Assembly: GCF_024345535.1 (NCBI RefSeq)
Contig: NZ_JAGQBH010000001.1
Coordinates: 434,001-498,000, forward strand
Source: Cyanobium sp. N.Huapi 1H5
GTDB lineage: Bacteria > Cyanobacteriota > Cyanobacteriia > PCC-6307 > Cyanobiaceae
Direction: 5' to 3'
DNA length: 64,000 nt
Shown: positions 56,172 through 64,000 of the stretch, piece by piece
How positions within the stretch are numbered: the first letter of the stretch is position 1
Layout of the letters: each line of letters begins with the position of its first letter
The notes under the pieces: model-generated
What the model saw: only the letters and a program-made list of their open reading frames with translations
Told to the model about the DNA's origin: nothing
Database searches by the model: none
Made by a program: the position numbers and the translations under genes

Positions 56172-57634
56172 TGGGACCGATCGAGCGGATCCTCATCGGC
56201 CTGGCCCTGGCGGCGGTCCTGCTGGGGCTGCGGCTGGCCACCCGGCGCTTCCAGCTGCCGCCACCGCCGCTGCTGCTGCCGCTGCTGGCCGTGCTGCTGT
56301 GGGGCGTGCTGGGCGGCACCGCCCGGCCGGCCGGGGTGCAGTGGCTCGGCGCCGTCGACGAGCTGGCCACCGCCTACGCCCTGATCGGCCTGCTGGGCTG
56401 GCTGGCCCTGGAGTGCCCGGAGGCCCTGGGCTGGTGGCGGCCCACCGCCAAGATCCTGCGGGACCTGCTGATGCTGGGCCTCTCGGCCCTGGCCACGGTG
56501 CTGGTGCTGCAGCGGCTCGCCAACCTCAACCTGGTGGGTCTGGTGACCACCTCGGCGGTGCTCACGGCCGTGATCGGCCTGGCGGCCCAGGAAACGCTCA
56601 AGGATCTGTTCGCCGGCATCGAGCTGCAGGTGGATCCGCCCTTCCGGGAAGGGGACTGGATCAGCGTCGGCGACGAGAGCGGCACGGTGGAGTCCCTGCA
56701 CCTGATGAGCACCCGCCTGCGCCGCAAGGACGGCTCCACGGTGAACCTGCCCAACAACACGGTGGCGGACAACCCGATGCGGCGCTTCAGCCAGCACGAG
56801 CCGGTGGGGAACCGTTTCGAGATCGCCCTGGGCTACGAGATCCCGCCGGCCCGGGCGCGCCAGCTGCTGCTGCGGGTGATGGCCGAGAACCCCCTGGTGC
56901 TGGTCGACCCCGAGCCGGAGGTGCTGATCAGCGCCTACGAGGACTCCCGCATCCGCTACGAGCTGCAGGGGTACCAGCGGGGGCCCTCGGAGGGCGATCG
57001 GCTGCGGTTGCGCGGCGAGCTGCTGGAGCAGATCTGGTACGCCCTGGAGCGGCAGGGCTGGGAGCTTCCCTACCCGGTGCGGGAACTGAAGCGCCGCCAG
57101 ACCCAGCGCGATCCATCCCACCCCACCGGCGTGGATGCCTCGCTGTCGGCGCAGCTGCTGCGGCGCAGCTGGCTGTTCGCCCAGCTGGACCCCGAGCAGG
57201 TGAACCGACTCGCCTCGGAGGTGCGCTGCCTGCGCTTCGGCTCCGGCGAAACGATCGTGGCCGAGGGGGAGGAGGGGGAGGCCCTGTTCCAGGTGGTGGC
57301 TGGCGAGGTGGAGGTGTTCAAGGCCGACGGCTCCCCCCTGGGGCGCTCGGTGGCGGTGCTGGGCCGGGATCAGATCTTCGGGGAGATGACGGTCTGCACC
57401 GGCGAACCCCGCACGGCCACGGTGCGCTCGCGGGGGGAATGTGTGCTGCTGGAGGTGGAGCGGGACGACTTCATGCCCCTGGTGGAGGACGATGCCGGGG
57501 TGCTGGAGGCGCTGGCGGCGATCGTGGGCCAGCGGCGCTCGGAGCTGGAGAAGCTCTCCTCACCGGATGCGGCCCGCCGCCAGACCTCGATCCTGGAGCG
57601 CATGCGCCACCTGTTCGGCCTCGAGGTCGACTGA
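56171..57634 (+). CDS. MscS-type channel with cyclic nucleotide-binding domain (bCNG)
   Basis: A 487-residue inner-membrane protein. About four helices (5-20, 35-50, 70-85, 97-140) are followed by the MscS pore and beta domain: LTAVIGLAAQETLKDLFAG, then FREGDWISVGDESGTVESLHL and VNLPNNTVADNPMRRFS. After the alpha/beta domain, residues about 335-455 form a CNB domain with FGEMTVCTGEPRTATVRS; the phosphate-binding Glu and Arg are present. This is the bacterial cyclic-nucleotide-gated layout, gated by cAMP or cGMP rather than tension. Its start overlaps the kinase stop by one base. Confidence 0.9.
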   Translation: MGPIERILIGLALAAVLLGLRLATRRFQLPPPPLLLPLLAVLLWGVLGGTARPAGVQWLGAVDELATAYALIGLLGWLALECPEALGWWRPTAKILRDLLMLGLSALATVLVLQRLANLNLVGLVTTSAVLTAVIGLAAQETLKDLFAGIELQVDPPFREGDWISVGDESGTVESLHLMSTRLRRKDGSTVNLPNNTVADNPMRRFSQHEPVGNRFEIALGYEIPPARARQLLLRVMAENPLVLVDPEPEVLISAYEDSRIRYELQGYQRGPSEGDRLRLRGELLEQIWYALERQGWELPYPVRELKRRQTQRDPSHPTGVDASLSAQLLRRSWLFAQLDPEQVNRLASEVRCLRFGSGETIVAEGEEGEALFQVVAGEVEVFKADGSPLGRSVAVLGRDQIFGEMTVCTGEPRTATVRSRGECVLLEVERDDFMPLVEDDAGVLEALAAIVGQRRSELEKLSSPDAARRQTSILERMRHLFGLEVD

Positions 57635-57645
57635 GGGGAGGCCGC

Positions 57646-58002
57646 TCAGGCCCGCAGGAGCTGCTCGCAGCGGAGCTCCCAGTCGCGCTGGGTGCCGATG
57701 CCGGCCACCAGAAGCCGCTCGGCCGGCTCCTCCCGCAGCCGCAGCTGCCACTGGCGGATCACATCGGCCCGCTCCATCCAGACATCGATCACCAGCCGCT
57801 GGATGGCCTCACCGTCCCAGCAGCGGCCCCGGGCCGTGTCGAGGGCCCAGCCCAGCAGGTCGTCAAGCTGGAAGGGGCGGAAACCGCCATAGATCGGGCC
57901 GGGGGCGGGTGGGCCGCCGGCGGGGGAGGTGACGGACTTCTGTTCGAGATAGAAGAGCTGCAAGGGGTCGGACAACCCGCAGAACTGCAGGAGATAGGTC
58001 AT
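57646..58002 (-). CDS. conserved hypothetical protein
   Basis: A 118-residue soluble protein beginning MTYLLQFCGLSDPLQLFYLE. It has a Pro/Gly-rich stretch (about 27-38), then RPFQLDDLLGWALDTARG and VWMERADVIRQWQLRLREEP, which look like amphipathic helices. No known function is recognised. It converges on the channel gene. A CIRCE-like inverted repeat lies 92 bp upstream of its start. Confidence 0.72.
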   Translation of the reverse strand: MTYLLQFCGLSDPLQLFYLEQKSVTSPAGGPPAPGPIYGGFRPFQLDDLLGWALDTARGRCWDGEAIQRLVIDVWMERADVIRQWQLRLREEPAERLLVAGIGTQRDWELRCEQLLRA

Positions 58003-58093
58003 CAGCGGCCCACCACGATCTTGCTGGTTCCAAACGTACCCAGGGCACGCCAGTCAGCTGTTCACCAGGAACACTCTGTCGCAGAAGATCGGA

Positions 58094-58120
58094 TCAGCAC
58101 TCTCACCTTTCGAGTGCTGA
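58094..58120. promoter_or_regulatory. CIRCE-like inverted repeat (or terminator)
   Basis: TCAGCACTC-N9-GAGTGCTGA is a perfect 9-bp dyad with a 9-base spacer. It differs from the HrcA operator CIRCE (TTAGCACTC-N9-GAGTGCTAA) only at the second base of each arm, symmetrically. It sits between the end of the DAHP synthase gene (58151) and the small hypothetical gene (start 58002), both leftward. It could be a heat-shock operator for the small gene, or simply the hairpin terminator of DAHP synthase; the run after it has few T residues. Confidence 0.6.
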
Positions 58121-58150
58121 ATGGCCTGTCCTGGAGAAGAGTGGAGCCCT

Positions 58151-59224
58151 TCAGGCCAGAGCCAGACTGCGGGCCTGGGCCTGGCGAACGGCCTCGGCCA
58201 GCTCGACGAGCAGATCCAGGGTGGTGGCCAGATCGATGCAGGCATCGGTGATGCTCTGGCCGTAGGTGAGCGAGGCCAGGTCGGCGGAGATTTTCTGATT
58301 TCCTTCCACCAGATGGCTCTCCAGCATCACCCCCATCACGTGGACGGACCCGCCCCGCACCTGCTCGGCCACCTGGCGCAGCACCTCCCCCTGGCGGCGG
58401 TAGTCCTTGTTGGAATTGCCGTGGCTGCAGTCCACCATCAGCCGGGCCGGCAGGCCGTCCTTGGCCAGGAGGGCCGCCGCCGCCTCCACCGCCTCGGCGT
58501 GGTAGTTGGTGCCGCTCTTGCCGCCCCGCAGCACCAGGTGGCCGTCCGGGTTGCCGGTGGTGGACACGATCGCGGCCTGGCCCTCCCTGTTGATGCCCAG
58601 GAAATGGTGGGGCCGAGCGGCCGCCTCCATGGCATTGATGGCGGTGGCGGCGCTGCCGTCGGTGCCGTTCTTGAAGCCGATCGGCATCGACAGGCCCGAG
58701 GCCATCTCCCGGTGGGTCTGGCTTTCGGTGGTGCGGGCACCGATCGCGGTCCAGCTGATCAGGTCGGCGAGGTACTGGGGCACCACCGGATCGAGCACCT
58801 CGGTGGCCGCCGGCAGGCCCAGCTCCGCCAGGTGCAGGAGCAGGGAACGGGCCCGGCGCAGGCCGGTGTTGATGTCGTAGCTGCCGTCGAGGTGGGGGTC
58901 GTTGATCATCCCCTTCCAGCCCACGGTGGTGCGGGGCTTCTCGAAGTAGACCCGCATCACGATCTCCAGCTCGTCCCGATGGCGGCGCTGGGCCTGGGCG
59001 ATGGCTTCGGCGTACTCCCGGGCGGCGGCCACGTCGTGGACCGAGCAGGGGCCGACGATCACCAGCAGCCGCTGGTCGCCGGCGTGCAGGATGGCCTTGA
59101 TCCGCTCCCGGGCCTGCTGCACGGTGCGGGCCGCCTGCTCCGACAGAGGCAGCTCCGCGTGCAGCACGGCCGGCGGCACCAGCGGCCGGGTTTCCACCAC
59201 ATGGAGATCGGAGGTGGGGATCAT
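58151..59224 (-). CDS. aroF: class I DAHP synthase
   Basis: First step of the shikimate pathway: phosphoenolpyruvate plus erythrose-4-phosphate to DAHP. The 357-residue protein has [45 protein letters not shown]-like [24 protein letters not shown] and [17 protein letters not shown], all of the E. coli AroF/G/H (type I-alpha) class. The isoform letter and the feedback amino acid cannot be told. It is divergent from the aconitase gene. Confidence 0.94.
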   Translation of the reverse strand: MIPTSDLHVVETRPLVPPAVLHAELPLSEQAARTVQQARERIKAILHAGDQRLLVIVGPCSVHDVAAAREYAEAIAQAQRRHRDELEIVMRVYFEKPRTTVGWKGMINDPHLDGSYDINTGLRRARSLLLHLAELGLPAATEVLDPVVPQYLADLISWTAIGARTTESQTHREMASGLSMPIGFKNGTDGSAATAINAMEAAARPHHFLGINREGQAAIVSTTGNPDGHLVLRGGKSGTNYHAEAVEAAAALLAKDGLPARLMVDCSHGNSNKDYRRQGEVLRQVAEQVRGGSVHVMGVMLESHLVEGNQKISADLASLTYGQSITDACIDLATTLDLLVELAEAVRQAQARSLALA

Positions 59225-59371
59225 GCGCGGCGGCCGGCGGGAATGGTCAGACCCCCCAGCCTACGAACTGGCGGCACCGATGCCAGCGCCAACTTCTGCA
59301 GCCGTTGTCACCAGAGGGCGGACCCGCGGGGAAGAACAATGGAAGGGATGCCCATGCGGTCCTGCGTCCAT

Positions 59372-62014
59372 ATGTCCGTCTCCCCGAGCTCCGCCCCCCT
59401 GTCGGCCTCCGAACTGCTGCCCAGCTACCGGGAGGCCGCCGCGGCCCGCGAGGCCCTGGGCGTGCCGCCCCTGCCGCTCACCGCCCCCCAGGCCCAGGCC
59501 CTCACCCAGCTGCTGGAGCAGCCACCCGCCGGCGAGGAAGCCTTCCTGCTGCACCTGCTGAGCGAACGGATTCCGCCGGGGGTGGATGAGGCCGCCTATG
59601 TGAAGGCCGGCTGGCTGAGCGGGATCGCCAAGGGAACGGCCACGAGCCCCCTGGTGAGCCCCCTGGAGGCCACGCGCCTGCTGGCCACCATGATCGGCGG
59701 CTACAACGTCGGCGCCCTGATCGAGCTGCTCTCCTGCCCGGAGGCGGACGTCGCCGCGGAGGCGGCGCGGGGGCTGAGCCGCACCCTGCTCGTCTACGAC
59801 GCCTTCCATGACGTGCTGGAGCTGGCCGAGACCAACCCCCTGGCCCGCCAGGTGGTGGACAGCTGGGCGGCGGCGGAATGGTTCCACGCCCGGCCGCCCC
59901 TGCCGGAGGCGATCACCGTCACGGTGTTCAAGGTGACCGGGGAAACCAACACCGACGACCTCTCGCCGGCCACCCACGCCACCACCCGCCCCGACATCCC
60001 CCTGCACGCGATGGCGATGCTGGAGACGCGGATGCCCGAAGGGCTCGGCCTGATCGCCGAACTGAAGGCCAAGGGCCATCCGCTGGCCTATGTGGGCGAT
60101 GTGGTGGGCACGGGCAGCTCCCGCAAATCGGCGATCAACTCGGTGCTCTGGCACATCGGCACCGACATCCCCCACGTGCCCAACAAGCGCAGCGGCGGGG
60201 TGGTGCTCGGGGGCAAGATCGCGCCGATCTTCTTCAACACCGCCGAGGACTCCGGCGCCCTGCCGATCGAGTGCGACGTGAGCGGGCTCAACAGCGGCGA
60301 CGTGATCACGATCCGGCCCCACGCCGGCACGATCGAGCGGGCCGCGGGCGAGCCGGGGGCCGGGGAGGTGGTGGCCCGTTTCGAGCTCAAGCCCAGCACC
60401 ATCGCCGACGAGGTGCGGGCCGGCGGCCGCATCCCCCTGCTGATCGGCCGCTCCCTCACCGACAAGGTGCGGCTGCAGCTGGGCCTGCCCCCGTCGGAGG
60501 CCTTCATCCGGCCGGTCGCCCCTCTCGACACGGGCAAGGGCTTCACCCTGGCCCAGAAGATGGTGGGCAAGGCCTGCGGCCTGGCGGGCGTGCGCCCCGG
60601 CACCAGCTGCGAACCGCTGATGACCAGCGTCGGCAGCCAGGACACCACCGGGCCGATGACCCGCGACGAGATGAAGGAGCTGGCCTGCCTGGGCTTCTCC
60701 GCCGACCTGGTGATGCAGAGCTTCTGCCACACCGCCGCCTACCCCAAGCCGGTGGATCTGAAGACCCACGCCGAGCTGCCCGACTTCATCAGTTCCCGGG
60801 GCGGCGTCGCCCTGCGCCCCGGCGACGGCATCATCCACAGCTGGCTCAACCGCCTGCTGCTGCCGGACACGGTGGGCACCGGCGGCGACAGCCACACCCG
60901 CTTCCCGCTCGGGATCTCGTTCCCGGCCGGCTCCGGCCTGGTGGCCTTCGCGGCCGCCATCGGCGCCATGCCGCTCGACATGCCCGAATCGGTGCTGGTG
61001 CGCTTCTCCGGCTCCCTGCAGCCGGGCGTCACCCTGCGGGACGTGGTCAACGCCATTCCCTACGTGGCCATCCAGCAGGGCCTGCTGACGGTGGAGAAGG
61101 CCGGAAAGAAGAACATCTTCAGTGGCCGGATCATGGAGATCGAAGGGCTCCCCGACCTGAAGCTGGAGCAGGCGTTTGAACTGACGGACGCCACCGCCGA
61201 ACGCTCCTGTGCCGGCAGCACGATCAAGCTCAGCGTCGAGACGGTGAGCGAGTACCTGCGCAGCAATGTGGCGCTGATGCGCAACATGATCGCCCGGGGC
61301 TACAGCGATGCCCGCACCCTGGCGCGCCGCATCAAGGCGATGGAGGCCTGGCTGGCCGATCCGGTGCTGATGGAGGCCGACGCCGACGCCGAGTACGCGG
61401 CGGTGATCGACATCAACCTGGACGAACTGAGCGAACCGATCCTGGCCTGCCCCAACGATCCCGACAACGTCAAGCTGCTGAGCGAGGTGGCCGGCGACCG
61501 GATCGATGAGGTGTTCATCGGCTCCTGCATGACCAACATCGGCCACTACCGCGCCGCCGCCACGGTGCTGGACGGGGCCGGCACCAGCGCCGCCCGGCTG
61601 TGGGTCTGCCCGCCCACCCGCATGGACGACGAGATGCTGCGGGCCGAGGGCTACACCGCCAAGTTCGAGACCGCCGGCGCCCGCATGGAGCTGCCCGGCT
61701 GTTCCCTCTGCATGGGCAACCAGGCCCGGGTGGAGGACAACACCACCGTGTTCTCCACCAGCACCCGCAACTTCAACAACCGCCTCGGCAACGGCGCCCA
61801 GGTGTACCTGGGCAGCGCCGAACTGGCGGCGGTGTGCGCCCTGCTGGGCCGCATCCCCAGCCCGGCCGAGTACCTGGAGATCGCGGCGGCCAAGATCGAT
61901 CCCCTCTCCGACCAGCTCTACCGCTACCTCAACTTCGACCAGATCGATGGCTTCGAGGATGTGGGACGGGTGGTGAGCGTGGAGGAGGAGGAGAAGGTGC
62001 TGGCGGAGGTGTAG
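59372..62014 (+). CDS. acnB: AcnB, aconitate hydratase B
   Basis: Isomerises citrate and isocitrate using a 4Fe-4S cluster; about 880 residues, close to E. coli AcnB (865). Order: N-terminal HEAT-like domain ([17 protein letters not shown]), swivel domain ([20 protein letters not shown]), then [30 protein letters not shown] and the cluster ligands [15 protein letters not shown] and [20 protein letters not shown] 59372 was chosen because the family N-terminus starts about there; in-frame ATGs at 59348 and 59339, near a GGAAGG, may be the real start. It lies 147 bp from the divergent DAHP synthase. Confidence 0.94.
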   Translation: MSVSPSSAPLSASELLPSYREAAAAREALGVPPLPLTAPQAQALTQLLEQPPAGEEAFLLHLLSERIPPGVDEAAYVKAGWLSGIAKGTATSPLVSPLEATRLLATMIGGYNVGALIELLSCPEADVAAEAARGLSRTLLVYDAFHDVLELAETNPLARQVVDSWAAAEWFHARPPLPEAITVTVFKVTGETNTDDLSPATHATTRPDIPLHAMAMLETRMPEGLGLIAELKAKGHPLAYVGDVVGTGSSRKSAINSVLWHIGTDIPHVPNKRSGGVVLGGKIAPIFFNTAEDSGALPIECDVSGLNSGDVITIRPHAGTIERAAGEPGAGEVVARFELKPSTIADEVRAGGRIPLLIGRSLTDKVRLQLGLPPSEAFIRPVAPLDTGKGFTLAQKMVGKACGLAGVRPGTSCEPLMTSVGSQDTTGPMTRDEMKELACLGFSADLVMQSFCHTAAYPKPVDLKTHAELPDFISSRGGVALRPGDGIIHSWLNRLLLPDTVGTGGDSHTRFPLGISFPAGSGLVAFAAAIGAMPLDMPESVLVRFSGSLQPGVTLRDVVNAIPYVAIQQGLLTVEKAGKKNIFSGRIMEIEGLPDLKLEQAFELTDATAERSCAGSTIKLSVETVSEYLRSNVALMRNMIARGYSDARTLARRIKAMEAWLADPVLMEADADAEYAAVIDINLDELSEPILACPNDPDNVKLLSEVAGDRIDEVFIGSCMTNIGHYRAAATVLDGAGTSAARLWVCPPTRMDDEMLRAEGYTAKFETAGARMELPGCSLCMGNQARVEDNTTVFSTSTRNFNNRLGNGAQVYLGSAELAAVCALLGRIPSPAEYLEIAAAKIDPLSDQLYRYLNFDQIDGFEDVGRVVSVEEEEKVLAEV

Positions 62015-62026
62015 GGGTCCGAGAGG

Positions 62027-62569
62027 CTACCCGTTGCTTCGTTGGTGGAAGAAGCGTCTGGCCGCATCGCTGCACAGCAGACGAACGGCCAGGACGCCCA
62101 GAAGAAGGGAGGGGAGCAGGTCGGCGATGACCCTCCAGGCCAGCGCCGCATAACTGGAATAGCCACAGAGATAGGTCATCCCGCCAAACGGATGGCCACA
62201 GAGCAGGAGAGGGTCCGGCAGACCGCCGCCGCCAGAGAGCAGGGAGAGCAGCACCACGTTGAGGGCCCTGGGCAGCGTACTGTCAGAAATACCGACGACC
62301 ACTGCGGCGATTAGAAGGGTGACAGCCAGCCATTGGCCGTAGCGCCGTCCTTTCTGCAACCCCCAGAAGGTCAGCCCCGCCAGAACGATCACCAGGAGGC
62401 TGGTCAGGACGTCCGTGGGCGTGACGGACGCGGGGCAACGCGGGGACGGTCCACCGGAAAAGCAGCTGAGGAGAGCGCCCAGGAATGCAACCCCAAAGCC
62501 GATCAGGGAGAGGAGAAAAAGAACCTGGGATAGCCACACGCTTGGCGGACGGGCAACAGAACGCTTCAT
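62027..62569 (-). CDS. hypothetical membrane protein
   Basis: A 180-residue protein with about four hydrophobic helices (13-34, 53-70, 78-95 and 142-165). A Cys-containing loop (LPDPLLLCGHPFGGMTYLCGYSS) and another (LLSCFSGGPSPRCPAS) lie between them, possibly in the periplasm with disulfides. It is 6 bp downstream of another membrane protein gene on the same strand. No family recognised. Confidence 0.65.
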   Translation of the reverse strand: MKRSVARPPSVWLSQVLFLLSLIGFGVAFLGALLSCFSGGPSPRCPASVTPTDVLTSLLVIVLAGLTFWGLQKGRRYGQWLAVTLLIAAVVVGISDSTLPRALNVVLLSLLSGGGGLPDPLLLCGHPFGGMTYLCGYSSYAALAWRVIADLLPSLLLGVLAVRLLCSDAARRFFHQRSNG

Positions 62570-62575
62570 GGCCCA

Positions 62576-63022
62576 TCACCTCTCCCTGGCTCCTGTCAGG
62601 GACACCGCCAAAGCCAGGGAGGCCCCATAGGCCAGGATGAACAGGTGGAAGCTGTTCTCCACGGGCTTCCACCGCGCCAGCTTGCTGGGTCCGCTTCGTG
62701 GGGCCTGTCCCATCACGATCTGCAGGTTGGAATAGCAGCGATCACCCTGACTCCATCCATAGCAGTTGCCCGGGGAGGTCAGAAGGACCGCAACCTGCAG
62801 CACCAGAACAACCGGCCAGATCCAGATCCTTGTGCGGATGCGATCGCCATGGTTCCGCCCAAGGGTCAGCCACCTCGCGAGCACGATCACGGCATAGATC
62901 GGAAGGAGGAGCAGGACGTAGAGGATCCAGCCAAGCGTGGTGAAGGACGTGGCCAGGAACAGGACAAAGCTCACCAGGACATAACCCGTCAACGCCCAGG
63001 CGAAATCAAGCTTCGTCATCAC
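62576..63022 (-). CDS. hypothetical membrane protein
   Basis: A 148-residue protein with helices at about 9-26, 29-48, 67-82 and 126-144. A loop with two Cys (TSPGNCYGWSQGDRCYSN) lies before the last helix, resembling the Cys-containing loops of the neighbouring membrane protein. The two genes are 6 bp apart and are likely cotranscribed. Codon composition looks less GC-rich than in the metabolic genes. No function recognised. Confidence 0.65.
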   Translation of the reverse strand: MMTKLDFAWALTGYVLVSFVLFLATSFTTLGWILYVLLLLPIYAVIVLARWLTLGRNHGDRIRTRIWIWPVVLVLQVAVLLTSPGNCYGWSQGDRCYSNLQIVMGQAPRSGPSKLARWKPVENSFHLFILAYGASLALAVSLTGARER

Positions 63023-63132
63023 CTTCCAGGCGAGGGAGGGTCAGAAAAAGGATCCTACCGGCACTGACAGCCTGATGACCTTTGATAAGAAAGTCCACCC
63101 TCTGGCTGCATTCCACCTGACGTCCATGCGAC

Positions 63133-63876
63133 TCACCCCCCCACCACCAGGGCGTCGACGATCTCGTAGCGCTCGACGTTCTCCCCAAGCACCAGCACCG
63201 ACCCATCGCCGCGCCGCTGCACCGTGAGCTTCTCGGGCTGATCGGACGCGACGGCCTTGCCCTTCACGAACAGGAACTGACGCTTCTGGCCCTCGGGGTT
63301 CGTCACCACCACCGTGGCGCTGTTGTTGGCCCGGCGGATCACGGAGGCCTTGCACCGGGCGGCCTTGCCGCTGCTGCCGGACCCACAGGGCACCTCCGCA
63401 GAGGCGTGGTACGGCGTGCCGGGGATCAGGGCATCGCGGGACGCGGGCACCGGGGCGAGGGGAGCACCACTGATCCCCACCTTGAGGCTGTAGGTGCTGG
63501 ATTCATTGCGGCGCGCCGCCGGCCGCATCAGATACACCCTCACCCTGACATCTCCATCGCTTGGCAAAGGCCCACGGAAGCGATTGCCGGAGCTGCTACC
63601 GATGAACAGGGCAGTATCGGTCCCGGCCGCGATCACATTGAAGTAGTTCTGGACATTGGAACCCTTTAGTTCCACGGTCAGGGTCTGACCGGCGCCGGCC
63701 CGCAGGTTGTAATCGATGGTCTGGTCGCCCATGAGCTGGCCCTTCAGCAGCGTGGAATCAGCTCCGGGTCGAAACGTGACCCTCTGATTCTCGATCGCGC
63801 TCTGCGCTATGCCAACCCCAGCCGGGAGGCTGATGGCCAGCAGGGCAGCGGCAGCGAAGGCGAGGGGAAAACGCAT
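63133..63876 (-). CDS. exported protein with PPC/PliG-like domain
   Basis: A 247-residue protein with a signal peptide (FPLAFAAAALLAISLPAG, cleavage near AQS, residue 26). The first half after it shows VTFRPGADSTLLKGQLMGDQ, LRAGAGQTLTVELKG, ALFIGSSSGNRFRG and VRVYLMRPAARRNESSTYSL, the pattern of a widespread exported family related to PPC or PliG lysozyme-inhibitor-like domains. The second half (about 140-247) has two Cys near AEVPCGSGSSGKAARCKAS and strands, consistent with a second small domain. Function unknown. Confidence 0.8.
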   Translation of the reverse strand: MRFPLAFAAAALLAISLPAGVGIAQSAIENQRVTFRPGADSTLLKGQLMGDQTIDYNLRAGAGQTLTVELKGSNVQNYFNVIAAGTDTALFIGSSSGNRFRGPLPSDGDVRVRVYLMRPAARRNESSTYSLKVGISGAPLAPVPASRDALIPGTPYHASAEVPCGSGSSGKAARCKASVIRRANNSATVVVTNPEGQKRQFLFVKGKAVASDQPEKLTVQRRGDGSVLVLGENVERYEIVDALVVGG

Positions 63877-64000
63877 CGGTCCTTGGCTTGGGGCCAATGG
63901 ATACGCTACCTCGCTTGCTCCTGTGAACGCTACTAATTCCCGATGGAGGGCGGGGTGGGGAGTTCCGATTTCTCGAGAAAGGTGCAATGAACTCTTGAGC

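Overview
The window reads as a gene-dense, high-GC cyanobacterial chromosome, most likely from the Synechococcus/Cyanobium (picocyanobacterial) group. The evidence is a ferredoxin-type nitrite reductase (nirA), a cyanobacterial narB nitrate reductase, an NrtABCD transporter with the cyanobacterial NrtC layout (ATPase fused to an NrtA-like domain), a phytol-kinase-like protein, a group 2 sigma-70 factor and an MscS-type cyclic-nucleotide-gated channel. This assignment is inference from gene content; no rRNA, tRNA, CRISPR array or insertion sequence was recognised.

Left part (1-11.6 kb): two toxin-antitoxin loci (one with its PIN toxin broken by a single in-frame stop), an atypical LuxR regulator, a divergent isochorismatase-like hydrolase and glutamine-synthetase-like enzyme, a diguanylate cyclase, a Nudix hydrolase, an Mrr-like protein whose catalytic motif is altered, a MOSC protein, an aminotransferase and an FAD monooxygenase.

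Nitrate assimilation region (14.8-38.7 kb): molybdenum cofactor genes (moaD, moaE, moeA, moaC) and siroheme genes (cobA, CbiX-type chelatase) lie near the enzymes that need those cofactors: nirA (siroheme) and narB (Moco). The nrtABCD operon imports the substrate. A CRP/FNR-family regulator overlaps the end of nrtD. Two TrpD2-like paralogues sit in the same region, one divergent from the chelatase/cobA/moaC/moeA operon and one divergent from nirA. A HEAT-like protein and a universal stress protein follow nirA on its strand. An accessory block (20.6-26.3 kb: glutamine amidotransferase, small membrane protein, DUF924, MpaB-like oxygenase, APC permease, permease/binding-protein fusion) separates the two halves.

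Central carbon and envelope region (38.7-52.1 kb): histidine phosphatase, phosphoketolase and acetate kinase (translationally coupled), succinate dehydrogenase sdhB and sdhCA split by a PAS-GGDEF-EAL gene on the opposite strand, two glycosyltransferases and an MFS exporter.

Right part (52.2-64 kb): polyphosphate kinase, sigma factor, phytol-kinase-like protein, CNB-gated MscS channel, a small protein with a CIRCE-like inverted repeat upstream, DAHP synthase, aconitase B, two membrane proteins and a periplasmic protein.

Three cyclic-di-GMP genes occur in 41 kb, one with an unusual degenerate GGDEF-EAL-GAF-GGDEF order. Four convergent gene pairs overlap at their 3' ends by 30-56 bp. The strongest leads for something undescribed are the non-canonical partners of nitrate assimilation (TrpD2 pair, HEAT protein, CRP-like regulator, repeats in front of nrtA), the altered Mrr-like protein and the CIRCE-like site.
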